Below are positions 28,107-38,835 of a stretch of 64,000 bases of DNA, one piece after another (within the stretch, counting starts at the first letter, position 1; each line of letters opens with the position of its first letter). Location of the stretch: positions 9,377,001 through 9,441,000 of the forward strand of contig OU015652.1 in assembly GCA_907165275.2 (NCBI GenBank), read 5' to 3'. The translations under genes and the position numbers were made by a program. The notes beneath the pieces are model-generated. The model was given only the letters and a program-made list of their open reading frames with translations, was not told the DNA's origin and made no database searches. The DNA is from Zygaena filipendulae (Eukaryota > Arthropoda > Insecta > Lepidoptera > Zygaenidae).

Positions 28107-29572
28107 TAGTACGGGAGATACCGATGCTAATTCGGGAGACACTCGAGCGTCGTTGGGACCTATTGGGTTTTGAAGATTAGGAGATATAAACAAAATAAGG
28201 TTATATGATATTTTTTCATTCACCGGTGGGTTTAGCTTCTACAGGCTTTCAAAAATGTAAAAAAAAATAGTAAAATGGAAATACTCGAGCGCGTCAGATA
28301 TTGTAGTTTAGATACTCCAAGGTGTCTCTGATATCGAAAATATATTCATCTGCCCATTTGCGTGGTGGGGGTGGCCATCCGGAAGGGGAGAAAATGAAAA
28401 AAAAAAACATTTACTCGAGCGCGTCAGATATTCAAAGGGGATGTTAAGTGAGCCCTAAAAATGCTCCCCTTCGAAAATCTGCCAATTTGGAGGTGACGCA
28501 AGGTAGTAGCGAATTTTTAAAAATGCAAAAAAAAATCTCAATTTTGAAATACTCGAGCGTGTCAGATTATTTGACAGAAGGTTCAGCTTGCACTCCAAGT
28601 TATGTTGGCTTAAAATCTGACAATAATTTTGAGGGGTATTATTAATCTGACTGCTAGAAACAAAAATTATGATTTATTTTTAAGATTTTTTTTCTTTCTG
28701 ACGTAAGTTTAATAACTTTATGAGCTATTTCTTGTTCACAAAAAATACACTTTATATTTCTATGAAATATGTAAAAGCTCACAAAATATTATTCACAAAA
28801 TTAACTTTAAAGCACAAACAAGCCAGAGCGTTTTTCATATAATAACATGAACGCGTTGTATTGTGATGAGCTTTATTATATAATATATATATAATTACAT
28901 TAAAGTGAAAGGTTATAGGTGAACCTATAGTTTGATGTAATACTTACCTTAACTTATTTTAATATGTATTTTAACCGACCAAAAAAAGTTATAATTTGAC
29001 CCGTTTAGCGCCGTGGTATACTGTGATGACGTTATGGCGACGGAAAGTAGTGTGAGGACGGTGCGAGAGAGTGAGAGATAGAGCAAAAGTAAAAGGGAAA
29101 GAAAGACAGAGATATGAATAGGTACATGTTTCACTGCAGCTGCTCGTTCGATTCGAAGACGATTTTTGTTTCTTCGGCTTATGAAAATCGGCAGATTATA
29201 TTTTTCCCGCTATCCTTGAGTTATTTACTTTAAAATAAAAAATAAATCAACTGCGCTCGAGAATGTCGAAGTTGCGTTTTTTTTTTGCAAGTTTGTGATC
29301 CTCTAACTCCCTTACGTCACGTTCAAATGGTCAGATTATTCATATACATACTTCTCACTATGTAATTAACCCATCATATCTTAATCTGACGCGCTCGAGT
29401 ATTTCGAGTTATCGATTTTTTTTTACTAATCTGATCGGTTATTCTAGACGCACCCACCAGTGTAGAGGGCCTATATTTGGTGGAGGTACTCAACATGGTG
29501 CAAGGTACCCCCCTTATGTTCATCTGACGCGCTTTAGCTAATCCACAAATCCCCTCTTGGCGGTCCGTACTA
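28107..29572 (+). mobile_element. 1.46-kb non-autonomous DNA element with iterons, copy A
   Basis: It is bounded by TAGTACGG and CCGTACTA and flanked by TTA on both sides (28104-28106, 29573-29575). The motif ACTCGAGCGCGTCAGAT, exact or partly mutated, occurs at 28141, 28283, 28413 and 28551 on the plus strand and at 29251, 29384 and 29522 on the minus strand, so the two halves point inward. Most iterons are preceded by an A8-A11 tract. No ORF longer than about 75 codons exists. A near-identical copy lies at 61927-63386. A 3-bp TTA/TAA duplication is seen in PIF/Harbinger, but the termini do not settle the superfamily. Confidence 0.8.
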
Positions 29573-29575
29573 TTA

Positions 29576-30225
29576 TATTTCCGGCGACGCGTCGGCAAAT
29601 CAAAATTAAATGTTCAAGGTCATTCACTCTTGTGTGGGTAAGTTGTTTAAGGTTTTCTCTGTGATTTATTTATTTATATTTTTATTATGTAAACATGTAA
29701 ACATGAATTGTCGATTGCTTCAAAAGGCACGCCCGTTGTGAACCTTACACCTGTATAAACTATAAATAAACAGACTAAAGTCAATAGTGATAAAATAAAA
29801 TAACTGAGATTACGGTTGATTAATGTACCTACAGACATTAGAAACCTACGAGCTACGTTCTCTGCTCGCTATAAATTAAAATGTGTAAAACTTAAGCACA
29901 TAAAGTTAGTTAGAAAACCACCTGATACTTTGTAGGTAGGTATTTAGGAATAACAAAAGCGACTGTATGGGTACCTTACCTACTCTTTGAATTTTTCTAT
30001 CCGCAGGCGAATGGTAGGAATAATTCGGTAGTTTTTCTTTATTCACAACATAAACAAGCACAGTACAGCATAAGTAATTCGATACTTGTTCTCATAGAAA
30101 TGAACAGTTGAACACTGTCCCCTACACTGCTGCTTTAACATATAATAATTGTCTGTCAGTACAGAGTATTCCTGGTAAAGTTGTTCCGTCGGATATTGTT
30201 GTTGTTGTTGAGAAACGGCCGACAT
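29576..30225. other. AT-rich DNA with no gene
   Basis: No gene seen. Inter-element DNA to the right of iteron-element copy A. Confidence 0.4.
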
Positions 30226-30426
30226 CACTACATTATTTTAAACTCTTCCGCGGCGTCTGGCTATCTGTCTCGATAAACTCAAAACTACTGAACGGATTTT
30301 TATGTGGTTTTCACCAATGGATAGAGTGATTCACTAAGATGGTTTATAAGTAGGTCCTATGTTTTACACTGGAATTCCCGCGCGAATTCCGAAATTACCT
30401 CGAGTGAATCCGCGGGGAACAGCTGG
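30226..30426 (+). mobile_element. Helitron-like copy
   Basis: Its body has CTGAACGGATTTTTATGTGG and GGATAGAGTGATTCAC, then AATTCCCGCGCGAATTCC, ATCCGCGGGGAACAG and a CTGG end. Confidence 0.7.
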
Positions 30427-30902
30427 TAATGTGGGGAGTGGGGACATAGATAAATAATCGTAAGCCTTAGGCTCCCCTAGACAGCAGAAGTGACCGCAAC
30501 ATGCAGATAATTATAATCTTTGCTTTTTTGTCAGTATTGTGTGATGGTAAATAAATTTTCTGTATATAATAATAATAAAATTAACCGAATACCTAAGTAC
30601 CTAGTATGGAATTACTGAAAACATTTTTTTATCATAGATTAGATTGCTAATGAATAAACAACTTATACAATTGAGGAATATCTATATTATAGGAGCTCGT
30701 TTCACTATCGTGTTACGGCGTGCTGCATATCCCAATCCCACTCGGTTATCGGATGCCTACGCTGATAGCCGACAGGTCAAACGACTGAAATGTTATCGAC
30801 ATTTACAAATCGCTGAACTCCACTGGCATCCGGGTTTGATCCGGGTAACTACGGTAAAAACGATAGTTGGCTGTTGAAGGCGTCTCTTCTTATATCATAT
30901 CT
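30427..30902. other. AT-rich DNA with one short unassigned frame
   Basis: The frame at 30644-30877 (77 codons) is less AT-rich than its flanks but has no motif I recognise, so I do not call a gene. Confidence 0.35.
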
Positions 30903-31060
30903 ATTACTAATCGATCCCTACAGTTTTACTAGTGTTAATTTCGGAGTTCCCGTGGGAGTTTCGGGATAAAAAGTACCCTATGGACTATGTCAATCAGGAA
31001 CACTGTAGATTCCTGTAGGTAAATTATTACTCATTACATACAAACATACAAAAAATACTT
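30903..31060 (-). mobile_element. Helitron-like copy, decayed
   Basis: It contains TTAATTTCGGAGTTCCCGTG and TTTCGGGATAAAAAGTACCC in the minus-strand family order. The CTAG end is displaced, so the ends are approximate. Confidence 0.55.
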
Positions 31061-31279
31061 GTCTCTTTATGACATCTACTAGTATAGATTAAATAGGACA
31101 CCAAGTAGGTAACTGTTGGTTTACAAGTGAAGTTGAAATTGTTAGAATAGCTTGTTTTTAGAGACAGATCTCTGTCACTTTATCTTGATACCTACCTAAC
31201 CTATATATTTTATAAGATAAATCTAAGTTATACAATTAAAATTGATTAGAATTAATGTAATTAGAACCTAACCACGTTG

Positions 31280-31364
31280 TGAGAAGGACATAGGATACTT
31301 TTTATTTCGTAATTCCCGCAAGATCTCAGAAAATAACGTGGGTGAAACTGCGGGCAACAGCTGG
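31280..31364 (+). mobile_element. Helitron-like 3' end fragment
   Basis: GAAGGACATAGGATACTTTT, then AACGTGGGTGAAACTGCGGG and CAGCTGG. Confidence 0.6.
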
Positions 31365-31843
31365 TTAGAGTATAAATTTCAAAATTGACGAATAAATGTA
31401 AATGTAACTTTTTTATTACACAAAACCTATACAGATATTTTTGTTCTAGTACTAGTTTATCAGTTAAAATTCATTATTAATGTAAGCTTTATCATGAGTA
31501 GATAGATTCAGTTTCACATAAAGGTTGAAGTTAGGGCGCAATGTAAGGACAGTAAAAAATGATCGTTAGGGGGCGAAGCGGTACAATTTATTGCGGGAGT
31601 CAATTCCCGATCGACGGTATTCGATAAATGGAAACATTTATCGCATAATGCTACTGCGGTTCACGGTTATTTCATTACAAAGTACAGATCAGATTCAACA
31701 ATATCATTAAAAATTAGTGGGATTGGCCTCCAGGGTCGTCAGCGGATATTCTTTTCTCTATGGTTAGCGGCTGAATGAGAAATGAAAAATGCTAATAGAT
31801 TTGACGTTGTCTAGCGATTGCTTTTCATTCGTTGGGTCTCTAT
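31365..31843. other. AT-rich DNA with no gene
   Basis: No gene seen. Confidence 0.4.
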
Positions 31844-31848
31844 AATAT

Positions 31849-32555
31849 GTGGGCGTCCAAGCAACAGTATTGAGTTAATACTAGATTCGGTATCTAGAAT
31901 AGTCAATTCATAGTAAGGATTGAAAAAATATTAAAAACTAGCATAGTTTTTTATATCAGACATTTGAAGTTAAAATTCTGAAAAAGCTTGATTTGAGAAA
32001 AAGCATTATATAAGTTTGAGCAGAGAGAAGGTAATCACTACGTGAGTTTGAGTGAAAAGAAAAAACACACCTTCTACTTGCTTGTTACATAGATATTTAT
32101 ATATTATTGTAGATTAAAATACTATATGAAATTGTACAAAATTGAGCATTTATCTTTTATAGTACTATAATAAAAGAGTAGAATCCGCGATTCTGTACAT
32201 TGAATATTTTTAACAAAAATTGACAGGGGACGATAAACGAAGAGTAACCAACCACAAAAAAGGGTTTTTAAAAATCTTTTCTGTCTGTCTGTCTGTCTTT
32301 TCGCGATAATCTCTGAATCTACTGAACGGATTGTCATGCGGTTTTCACAGGTAGATTAAGCTTAGCCTGGAGCTACATATAGGCTTTGTTTCATTGAAAT
32401 TGGATGTCGGGAAAAAAAATTGTTGTATAAAAACCTTTCACGCGGGTGAAACCGCGGGGCACAGCTATAATAAATTAAAATCGCGGACGCAATTTTTTCA
32501 CCCTACTTTACAAATTTTTTTGCCGAGAACTGGTATATTTTGCTTGGACGCCCAC
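31849..32555. mobile_element. DNA element with GTGGGCGTCCAAGCAA termini
   Basis: 16-bp inverted ends at 31849-31864 and 32540-32555, flanked by AATAT on both sides (31844-31848 and 32556-32560). A Helitron-like copy is nested inside. Without it the element would be about 400 bp. No transposase is present. Confidence 0.7.
32163..32467 (+). mobile_element. Helitron-like copy nested in the 31849-32555 element
   Basis: It has AAAAGAGTAGAATCCGCG, a CTGTCTGTCTGTCTG run, TTCACAGGTAGATTAAGC and CTACATATAGGCTTTG, then ACGCGGGTGAAACCGCGG and CAGCTAT. It is the subfamily of 24083 and 43434. Confidence 0.75.
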
Positions 32556-32562
32556 AATATAA

Positions 32563-33196
32563 TTATAATATAGTTATGATGAACTCTACCACAAACCGAA
32601 TAATATTCGTACATAAGTACTGTATACTTACGTATTTATCGAAACGAAACTATTCTAACAAAGAACTAGTAATAAGAAATTAGTAAGTAAACTACTGTTT
32701 TACGGATTAAATTTTCAAAATTTCTTAACCAAACCAAAGTACCTACCGAACACTAACTTAACTAGTGCTTGCACTTTTATTTTATAACCCATACGTTAGA
32801 CTCTTTTTATCTCTATTATTTTCACTCATCTATTATTTTATTTTGAACTAAAAACTTAGACTAATTTACCTTCTGTATAGTCGCGAATTTTGACGGAACT
32901 AATTGGCAAAAACTTTCTTTTGTATAATTGTTGGTGATTGAAATTCTTAATTTGCCTTGTAATAAGTACAATACGTTTTAAGATCAAATTAAAAAAAAGT
33001 TTAATGTTACCTAAGTAGGTAACATTAAACTTTTAAGTACTACTTAGTTTAAAATATGACAATTTCTTATCTTGATATGTTTTAAATTCGCCTGCTTACC
33101 TGTTTGTTGGTTCGTTTGAACGCGCTTCCCGAAAAATTTGACGGATTTGAATGAAACTTGACATATAGGTAGGTAGTTTATATTTTAAATCACTAA
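32563..33196. other. AT-rich DNA with a strong palindrome
   Basis: No gene seen; the palindrome at 32995-33034 is listed separately. Confidence 0.4.
32995..33034. repeat. Perfect 18-bp inverted repeat
   Basis: AAAAGTTTAATGTTACCT and AGGTAACATTAAACTTTT pair over 18 bp around AAGT. No transcription unit is adjacent. Confidence 0.9.
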
Positions 33197-33512
33197 ATAG
33201 GTATGTATTATAAATAGAAGTCCTCCGCAGCGTCTGTCTGTCTGTCACTTAAAAACTACTGAACGGATTTTCTTGCGATTTTCACCAATATAGATAGAGT
33301 GATTGTAGTGATTCACAAGGAAGGTTTAGATATATAATTTTTCACGGTTTTGTGTAAATTCGTTGGAATATAACGATAACCATTTTTTTGAAAGTGTCTA
33401 AAAAGTATTTCGTTATACGGTTTCACGCTACCTTATAGTAAATCATATTTAAGATAGGAAGGATCGAAGGAATCCAGAAGTTCACGCGAGTAAAAACACG
33501 GGCAACGACTAG
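33197..33512 (+). mobile_element. Helitron-like copy
   Basis: It starts near ATTATAAATAGAAGTCC, has a CTGTCTGTCTG run and CTGAACGGATTTTCTTGCG, and ends GGCAACGACTAG. The 3' hairpin is degraded and the middle carries an extra segment of about 100 bp. Confidence 0.6.
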
Positions 33513-33529
33513 TCTAGTCGACGTTTATG

Positions 33530-33714
33530 TTTGTGACGCATTGCCACGCAACCAAAATAAAGAATAATGACCTTGACATGATAAGAAGCTATGTCGAAAA
33601 ATGATTAAATGGTAATAAGACAGCGATAGCTTATATAACTGCAGGCGATACGACATCAGGTGTTGGCTGCTTGCGGACGTGAAGAAATAAAAAATAAATA
33701 AATAAATAAACATT
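33530..33714 (+). mobile_element. Probable LINE or SINE 3' end with an AAAT tail
   Basis: About 180 bp ending in AAATAAATAAATAAATAAAC, a terminal tail typical of short retroelement insertions. No family was identified. Confidence 0.4.
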
Positions 33715-34576
33715 GAGATTAAGCATACTATTTAGTTAACTTACGATTAGTAAAATTATAGCTTTCTTAATAATAGTAAACATTCACATTTACCAATATA
33801 GGTCATCAAGATCAAGTCTCTAATTTATGTAAACTGCTGTTAATAAGTTTTTAACAGGCATCCTGCGATATTTTTTTTATTTATTTATTTAATTTTAAGT
33901 AACAGTGACCCATTTTGGTTAGTATTACGCACTTAAAAACTATGTGTTAGTAGTTAACAAGATAATACCAGAGACTACTTTGTTTTTTTTTTTTGTTATT
34001 GTGATCGTGTTAAGAATTTTAATAAAGCGGTTATATATATTGCGAAACGGCTAATCCTTGTATTTTCTGGCTGTGTAATTTCTGAGGCTTTTATTTTTTT
34101 ATACATAGCCTCTTAATAAATATGATTGTTACGATTACTATATAGCATGAAAAGGACAAACATAATAGAATGGCACAATCAAGATCAATCAGTATTGTCA
34201 CGAGACTGGATTGAAACACAAAGAAAAAATTTGCTACTCTCAAGCAGCATCGGAGCAGTAAATACATACATGTATGACGTTTCATCAATTTGTGTCTCAG
34301 ATCCATTAGAGACGCTTCTTGAAATGAATTACCTATTGTCATTTTTTTAACAAAAATTTGCTCGTAGTTCTAGCCAAAAATGTTCAAAAATACTTATATT
34401 CAATCGTATTATAAGTAGGTATTAATAAGTTTTCATTAGTAGGTAATACAATTAGATATGTACCTACCTTATGACAGAAGTAAAGTAGGTAATTAAATTA
34501 CAGGTATAAATTGCAATCTCTTCCAGATAATTCTTATGAACGAGATCTTCACAGAAATTATCAGCCGGTAAACAAT
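33715..34576. other. AT-rich DNA with no gene
   Basis: No gene seen. A TTTATTTATTTA run near 33876-33890 may be a minus-strand retroelement tail. Confidence 0.35.
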
Positions 34577-34770
34577 ATCTATCTTCTATCTATACTTATA
34601 ATAAAACTGTAGAGAGGTCAATTCTGTACATTGAATATATATTCAAAATTAATATTGGAAGATGAATGGTGATCGATACTGATGCCAAAAATACAATCAG
34701 TAATTTTTTTGCGCGACATAGGGTACTTTTTATACCGACTATTTTTCTCATATTCTGAAAAACTACTGAC
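34577..34770 (+). mobile_element. Helitron-like 5' fragment, decayed
   Basis: It starts CTATACTTATAATAAAACTG and contains GGTCAATTCTGTACATTG, matching the start of the 32163 copy. The remainder is diverged. Confidence 0.45.
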
Positions 34771-35418
34771 CTTATAATCACTGTTATTGTTTCACTTATC
34801 CTGTTTGTTACAACGTATACTTTCATCCCTGTAAATATTTGCAGTAAATTTTACCACATGTATAAGTTACCTATATAAACTAAAACAGTACCAGTAGGTA
34901 GCTATTAAGTTGCAAAATAACTACCTACTTATTATTTATTTTATGAAATTAGAAACCGCGGAATAAGTGATTTTAATATAGGGACTGTACCCGTTTCTTG
35001 CCTGTGACCTTTGCCAACTCACCGAAGCAAAGTTTAGTAATGAAGTTTAATAGGCCATAAAAGTGATACCTAGCCATTATTAATTAATCGGCACCGTCTG
35101 TCAACAAAATAGCTAATATTCCCAAACTAATCAGGTTTTCTAAGTCGTTGGTAGAGGAAAAAAGTTTCTTATATCATTAGTCGCGTTCCCTTTTCCCAAT
35201 TTTCCTTTTTCACTGTTAACTCGTCGCCTTATCCCTTAATTTCTGGCAGAAAAGTATTGTTTTCTAAGAAGAATTATTGTTCTTCTTTTGATGGTGTTCT
35301 TTATGACTAGACGTCGGAAAATATGCAATCAATCACAATAGTATAACATCTACAATAAACGGTACAATCAAACAATCTTCTTATCTTAAACCTTCAGTTT
35401 GTTGAATTTCAGCAGTTG
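34771..35418. other. AT-rich DNA with no gene
   Basis: No gene seen. Confidence 0.4.
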
Positions 35419-35752
35419 GAAATCCCACCAAAAGCATTTTCATGTAAAATATTGACAAGACGAGACCATAATAATATGATTCGCACTGTAAAAAAGTCAT
35501 GTAGAGCCAAGCATCAAACTCTACACACCCTAACTCTACAGAGCCTAACTTCACAAACACAGGGCACAATTTCTTCTACGCCTCGGTCAAAATTTGGAGC
35601 TTAGCCGTTTCGTTACTACAAGAACTATCGTATAACAGAAAAGGAATGAACAATGGATAAATTTTTCACCGTAATCCCATGTAAACCAAATTACCATGTT
35701 ACCAAATTTCAGCTTTCTAAGACATTTGGAAATACCCTAAGAATTTTGACTT
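35419..35752 (-). repeat. Foldback-family element, deleted copy
   Basis: It shares AATCCCACCAAAAGCATTTT, CATGTAGAGCCAAGC, CTACACACCCTAACTCTACA and ATACCCTAAGAATTTTGA with 46693-47249, in reverse order and orientation. One arm of the hairpin is missing. Confidence 0.65.
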
Positions 35753-36036
35753 TTGTTTAATTCTTTAATTACTGAACCGATTTTGAAAATTTTTCACTTA
35801 AATCAAGCTACAGTGATCTTGAGAGACACAGGGTACTTTTTATCCCAGAATTCCCGCGGGAACTCAGGAGTTTGTGGCTCTGTAGGGGTTTAATCTCTGG
35901 ATCTACTGAACTGATTTTGAAAATCCTTTTACTTATAGGAAGCTACAGTGATCCTGAGTGACATAGGGTACTTTTTATCCTGGAATTCCTGCTTGAACTC
36001 CGAAATTACCGCGGGTGAAACCGCAGGAGACAGCTA
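35753..36036 (+). mobile_element. Helitron-like copy with an internal tandem duplication
   Basis: The ACTGAACCGATTTTGAAAA ... GTACTTTTTATCC ... GGAACTC unit occurs twice in a row, then a single 3' end (ACCGCGGGTGAAACCGC, AGCTAG). Confidence 0.7.
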
Positions 36037-36160
36037 GCATATGTATATAATAGGTAAAAATGAATCCCTATTCCCTTTGGCCACGGCATCACGCGTGATC
36101 GGCTGGACCAATTTCGCTAGGTAATTCTTTTTTGTTGTGTTTGTTTTGTAGGGAGAAAGT

Positions 36161-36184
36161 TTTATTTATTTATTTATTTATTTA
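36161..36184. repeat. TTTA tail of the LINE
   Basis: Six TTTA units; they read as AAAT on the LINE strand. Confidence 0.9.
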
Positions 36185-36411
36185 AGCTTATTGCACAACA
36201 TGGTACAAAAGGCGGACTTAATGCCACAGTGGCATTCTCTACCAGTCAACCTTCACGGTGTTCAGAAAGTGTGCTTGGTGGTGCTTGAGAGGAACTAAAT
36301 ATAATTTCCTAGTTCAATACAAAATATAATATATAAATTATACATAAAACAAAACTGAGACCCAAATGCACAGAGCATACCTACGCACAACATGCTGCAC
36401 ATTCCGAATAT

Positions 36412-38100
36412 CTACTGCCTACCAAGGAGATGCCGATATACCCTAGTTCTGAAAACATTCTTACTCGTAGATTGACGAATGTCAGTGGGCAGAGAGTTCC
36501 AAAGCTGGATAGCCTGAAGAGTGAAAGAATCAGATACAAACCCAGTCCGGTGAGAAGGAATTTTTAGGAGAAGATTTTGGGTAGAGCGAAGTGATCTGTC
36601 ATGAGAGGAAGAAAGAAATTGAAAGCGGCTTTTTAAATACGAAGGAGATGCTGGATCGTTTAATACGGAAAAGAGAGTACAGGCAATTCTCAACTGCCGA
36701 CGATTACGGATGGAGAGCCACTTTAGCTGAGAGCGATAGAAAGACACATGATCGTACTTACGAAGTCCGAAAATATATCGAATGCAGTTGTTCATAAGAC
36801 GATCCAGCTTATTAAGAAGATCTTCATTCAGGTCACAATAACATACATCAGCATAATCAATTATAGGGATCACCAAAGATTGTACCAATAGTTTTTTGGT
36901 ACACGTGGGCAAAAAGTTTTTGTACCGGTATAGCGACCGCAGTGTACCGGTTACCCTAGCTGAGATCTCACTTACCTGTTTAACCCAGCTGAGGGTGGTA
37001 TCAATGTACAATCCAAGGTTTTTGACATGGGTTTCGTACGGAATAACTGAATCGCGATACTTTAAGTTGGGAATGCTAGAGTGATCGATCTTTGCCAGTT
37101 GTCTAGAGCTACCGACCACTATGGCCTGACATTTGTTGGGGTTTACCGTAACTCCAAAACGATTCGACCATTCGCAGACCAGGTTGAGCTGAGAATTAAG
37201 GTCTCCGATAGCGTTGTCAATGTTTTCCACCCCAGTCCGCAAGTAAAGCTGTAAATCATCTGCATACAGATGAAAAGAGCAGCTGAGTTGACTAGTTAAG
37301 GAGTTAATAAATAAAGAAAAGAGCAAAGGTGAGAGTATTCCGCCCTGAGGCACGCCAGTTGCAATGTTGCACCAATCGGACACATTCTGTTCCACGCGCA
37401 CAGCCTGCTGACGACCGCGGAGGTATGAAGAAAACCAATCAATTACCGTTGAAGACAAGTTAAAAGTGGAAAGAAGCGAGAGTAGGATATCGTGATCAAC
37501 GGTGTTAAAGGCGTTTGAGAAGTCTATGAGGACTAAAATGGTGACACAGGAGTTCTCCATACCATCCCTAATGTCTTCCGTCACTTTAAGGAGAGCAGTG
37601 TGGGTGCTATGACCAGGTCGAAAGCCTGATTGAAAGGGGGAAAGTAAATCGTGTAGTTGCACAAAATTTGAAAATTGTTTATAAACTGTAGCTTCAAGAA
37701 TTTTAGAAAGAAAAGGTAAAATAGATATGGGACGATAATGGTTTGACTGTGTAGGATTTGGGTTTTTGGGGAGTGGAATAACGAGAGCTTTACACCAAGA
37801 GGAGGGAAAGGATCCTGAAACAAGAGAGAAATTTATAATATGAGTAATAGGTGATAGTACCGCTTCAAGAATTGGGAGAATCATTGTGCGTCCTATGTCA
37901 TCGCTCCCCATCGCCTTCGAGGTGATAGACATGATAGTTTTACGTACATCTTCCTGAGAAACATGAGAGAAGGAAAAAGGATCAGAGTTGAAAGTAGTAG
38001 CAGCAGTAATTTCACAAATGGTACACAGTTTTGTGATATCGTCCAGTATGGTAGCAGAAGAAAAGTGTTGGTTAAGATCGTTAATATTTAAACTAGAAGT
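36412..38100 (-). pseudogene. LINE ORF2 reverse transcriptase, N-terminally truncated
   Basis: The coding frame is open from about 38100, upstream of the first ATG at 37932, so that ATG is internal. Read from it, 506 residues remain. Motifs in order are HYRPISILPFLSKILE, FQSGFRPGHSTHTAL, LVLIDFSNAFNTVDH (catalytic Asp), TGVPQGGILSPLLFSLFIN and HLYADDLQLYL (YADD). Then come KNLGLYID and a C-terminal region ending RTRVYRHLLGRQ. The endonuclease and ORF1 are missing. The RT itself has no stop, so the copy is recent, but it cannot move alone. It belongs to the Jockey/CR1-type RT group and differs from the LINE at 3.4-12.2 kb. Confidence 0.85.
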
Positions 38101-38108
38101 TAGTTCTT

Positions 38109-38300
38109 ATAAAAGAAGATCCTGCGGGAATTCCGAAAGTCATGCGGGTGAATCTCCGAAACGGTCGGACCGATTTTGACGGGACTTTCACTGTTAATTA
38201 GCTGATTTTATAAGAATTAGGTAAATTAGGCTGCTTTGGAGTTCCTGCGCGGCGGTAACTTCGAAACTCACGTGGGTGAAACCGCGGGGCTCTACATAGC
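38109..38300 (+). mobile_element. Helitron-like copy, variant subfamily
   Basis: It has CCTGCGGGAATTCCGAAAG, CGATTTTGACGGGACTTTCA, then ACGTGGGTGAAACCGCGGGG and a degraded CTACATAGC end. It resembles 61565-61785. Confidence 0.6.
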
Positions 38301-38619
38301 ATGTGGCTAATAATAATTAGGTAATTATTAAAAGTATTTTGTGAATCGCGTTCCTGTTTTTAATATGAATATAACAAACAATTTCAACTTTCGAATATTA
38401 CAGATAGGTACGTTGTGTAAATATAAAAAGTATACAGGTGCCTATATTTAAAAATCTTCAATATTTACTTATAAAACTTACTTGACATTGACTTGAAACT
38501 TACTAACAGAACTTAATATGTCAAAGATGAAAAGTTCATACATGCAATTGATGATTTGAGAAAAATTAGCAATCTTATATAAACATTGAAGGCACTGCGA
38601 ATTTCTCTTTTTGTTATCT
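38301..38619. other. AT-rich DNA with no gene
   Basis: No gene seen. Confidence 0.4.
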
Positions 38620-38835
38620 TTCTCTAGCGTATTGCGACGTCGCGAGACGAGAACGAGAAGGAAAATTTGTCTAGATGACTTTGCTTTTGCAATCCACTGT
38701 CGGTTCGTGTGTACTCGTCTGGTATCGGTGGCAGCCACGGCAGTTTGAGCAGGCAGCCGGCTGCCGAGCGACGTGAGAGATCCGCCACCGACGTGCGGCG
38801 CCTCCACGCGCCCCAAACCCGCTGCACATAGTAAA
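38620..38835. other. GC-rich island, possible host exon or promoter
   Basis: CpG-rich DNA in AT-rich surroundings. On the minus strand two overlapping frames stay open and a possible acceptor (GTTTACTATGTGCAG) lies at its upstream edge near 38830. On the plus strand it could be a promoter or untranslated exon. No protein family was recognised in either reading. Confidence 0.3.

Larger units (their letters stand above)
36161..38108 (-). mobile_element. 5'-truncated LINE
   Basis: The minus strand runs from a cut in ORF2 near 38108 to a 3' UTR and an AAAT repeat tail at 36161-36184. The 3' UTR contains AGAATGCCACTGTGGCATTA and AAGTCCGCCTTTTGTACC, common near lepidopteran LINE ends. The flanks on both sides resemble a Helitron-like repeat, which it probably entered. 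Confidence 0.8.

Noticed and set aside
28141..28567. CRISPR-like array
   Set aside because: The repeats are 17 bp at 130-142 bp spacing, invert midway and lie inside a eukaryotic transposable element.
28448..28645. Short frame that is conserved in both iteron-element copies (also 62848-63045)
   Set aside because: It is conserved because the DNA is a recent repeat; it contains translated iterons and A-tracts and has no codon-level sign of a protein.
29374..29598. Second short frame shared by both iteron-element copies (also 61976-62176)
   Set aside because: Same reason; in copy A it runs past the element end.
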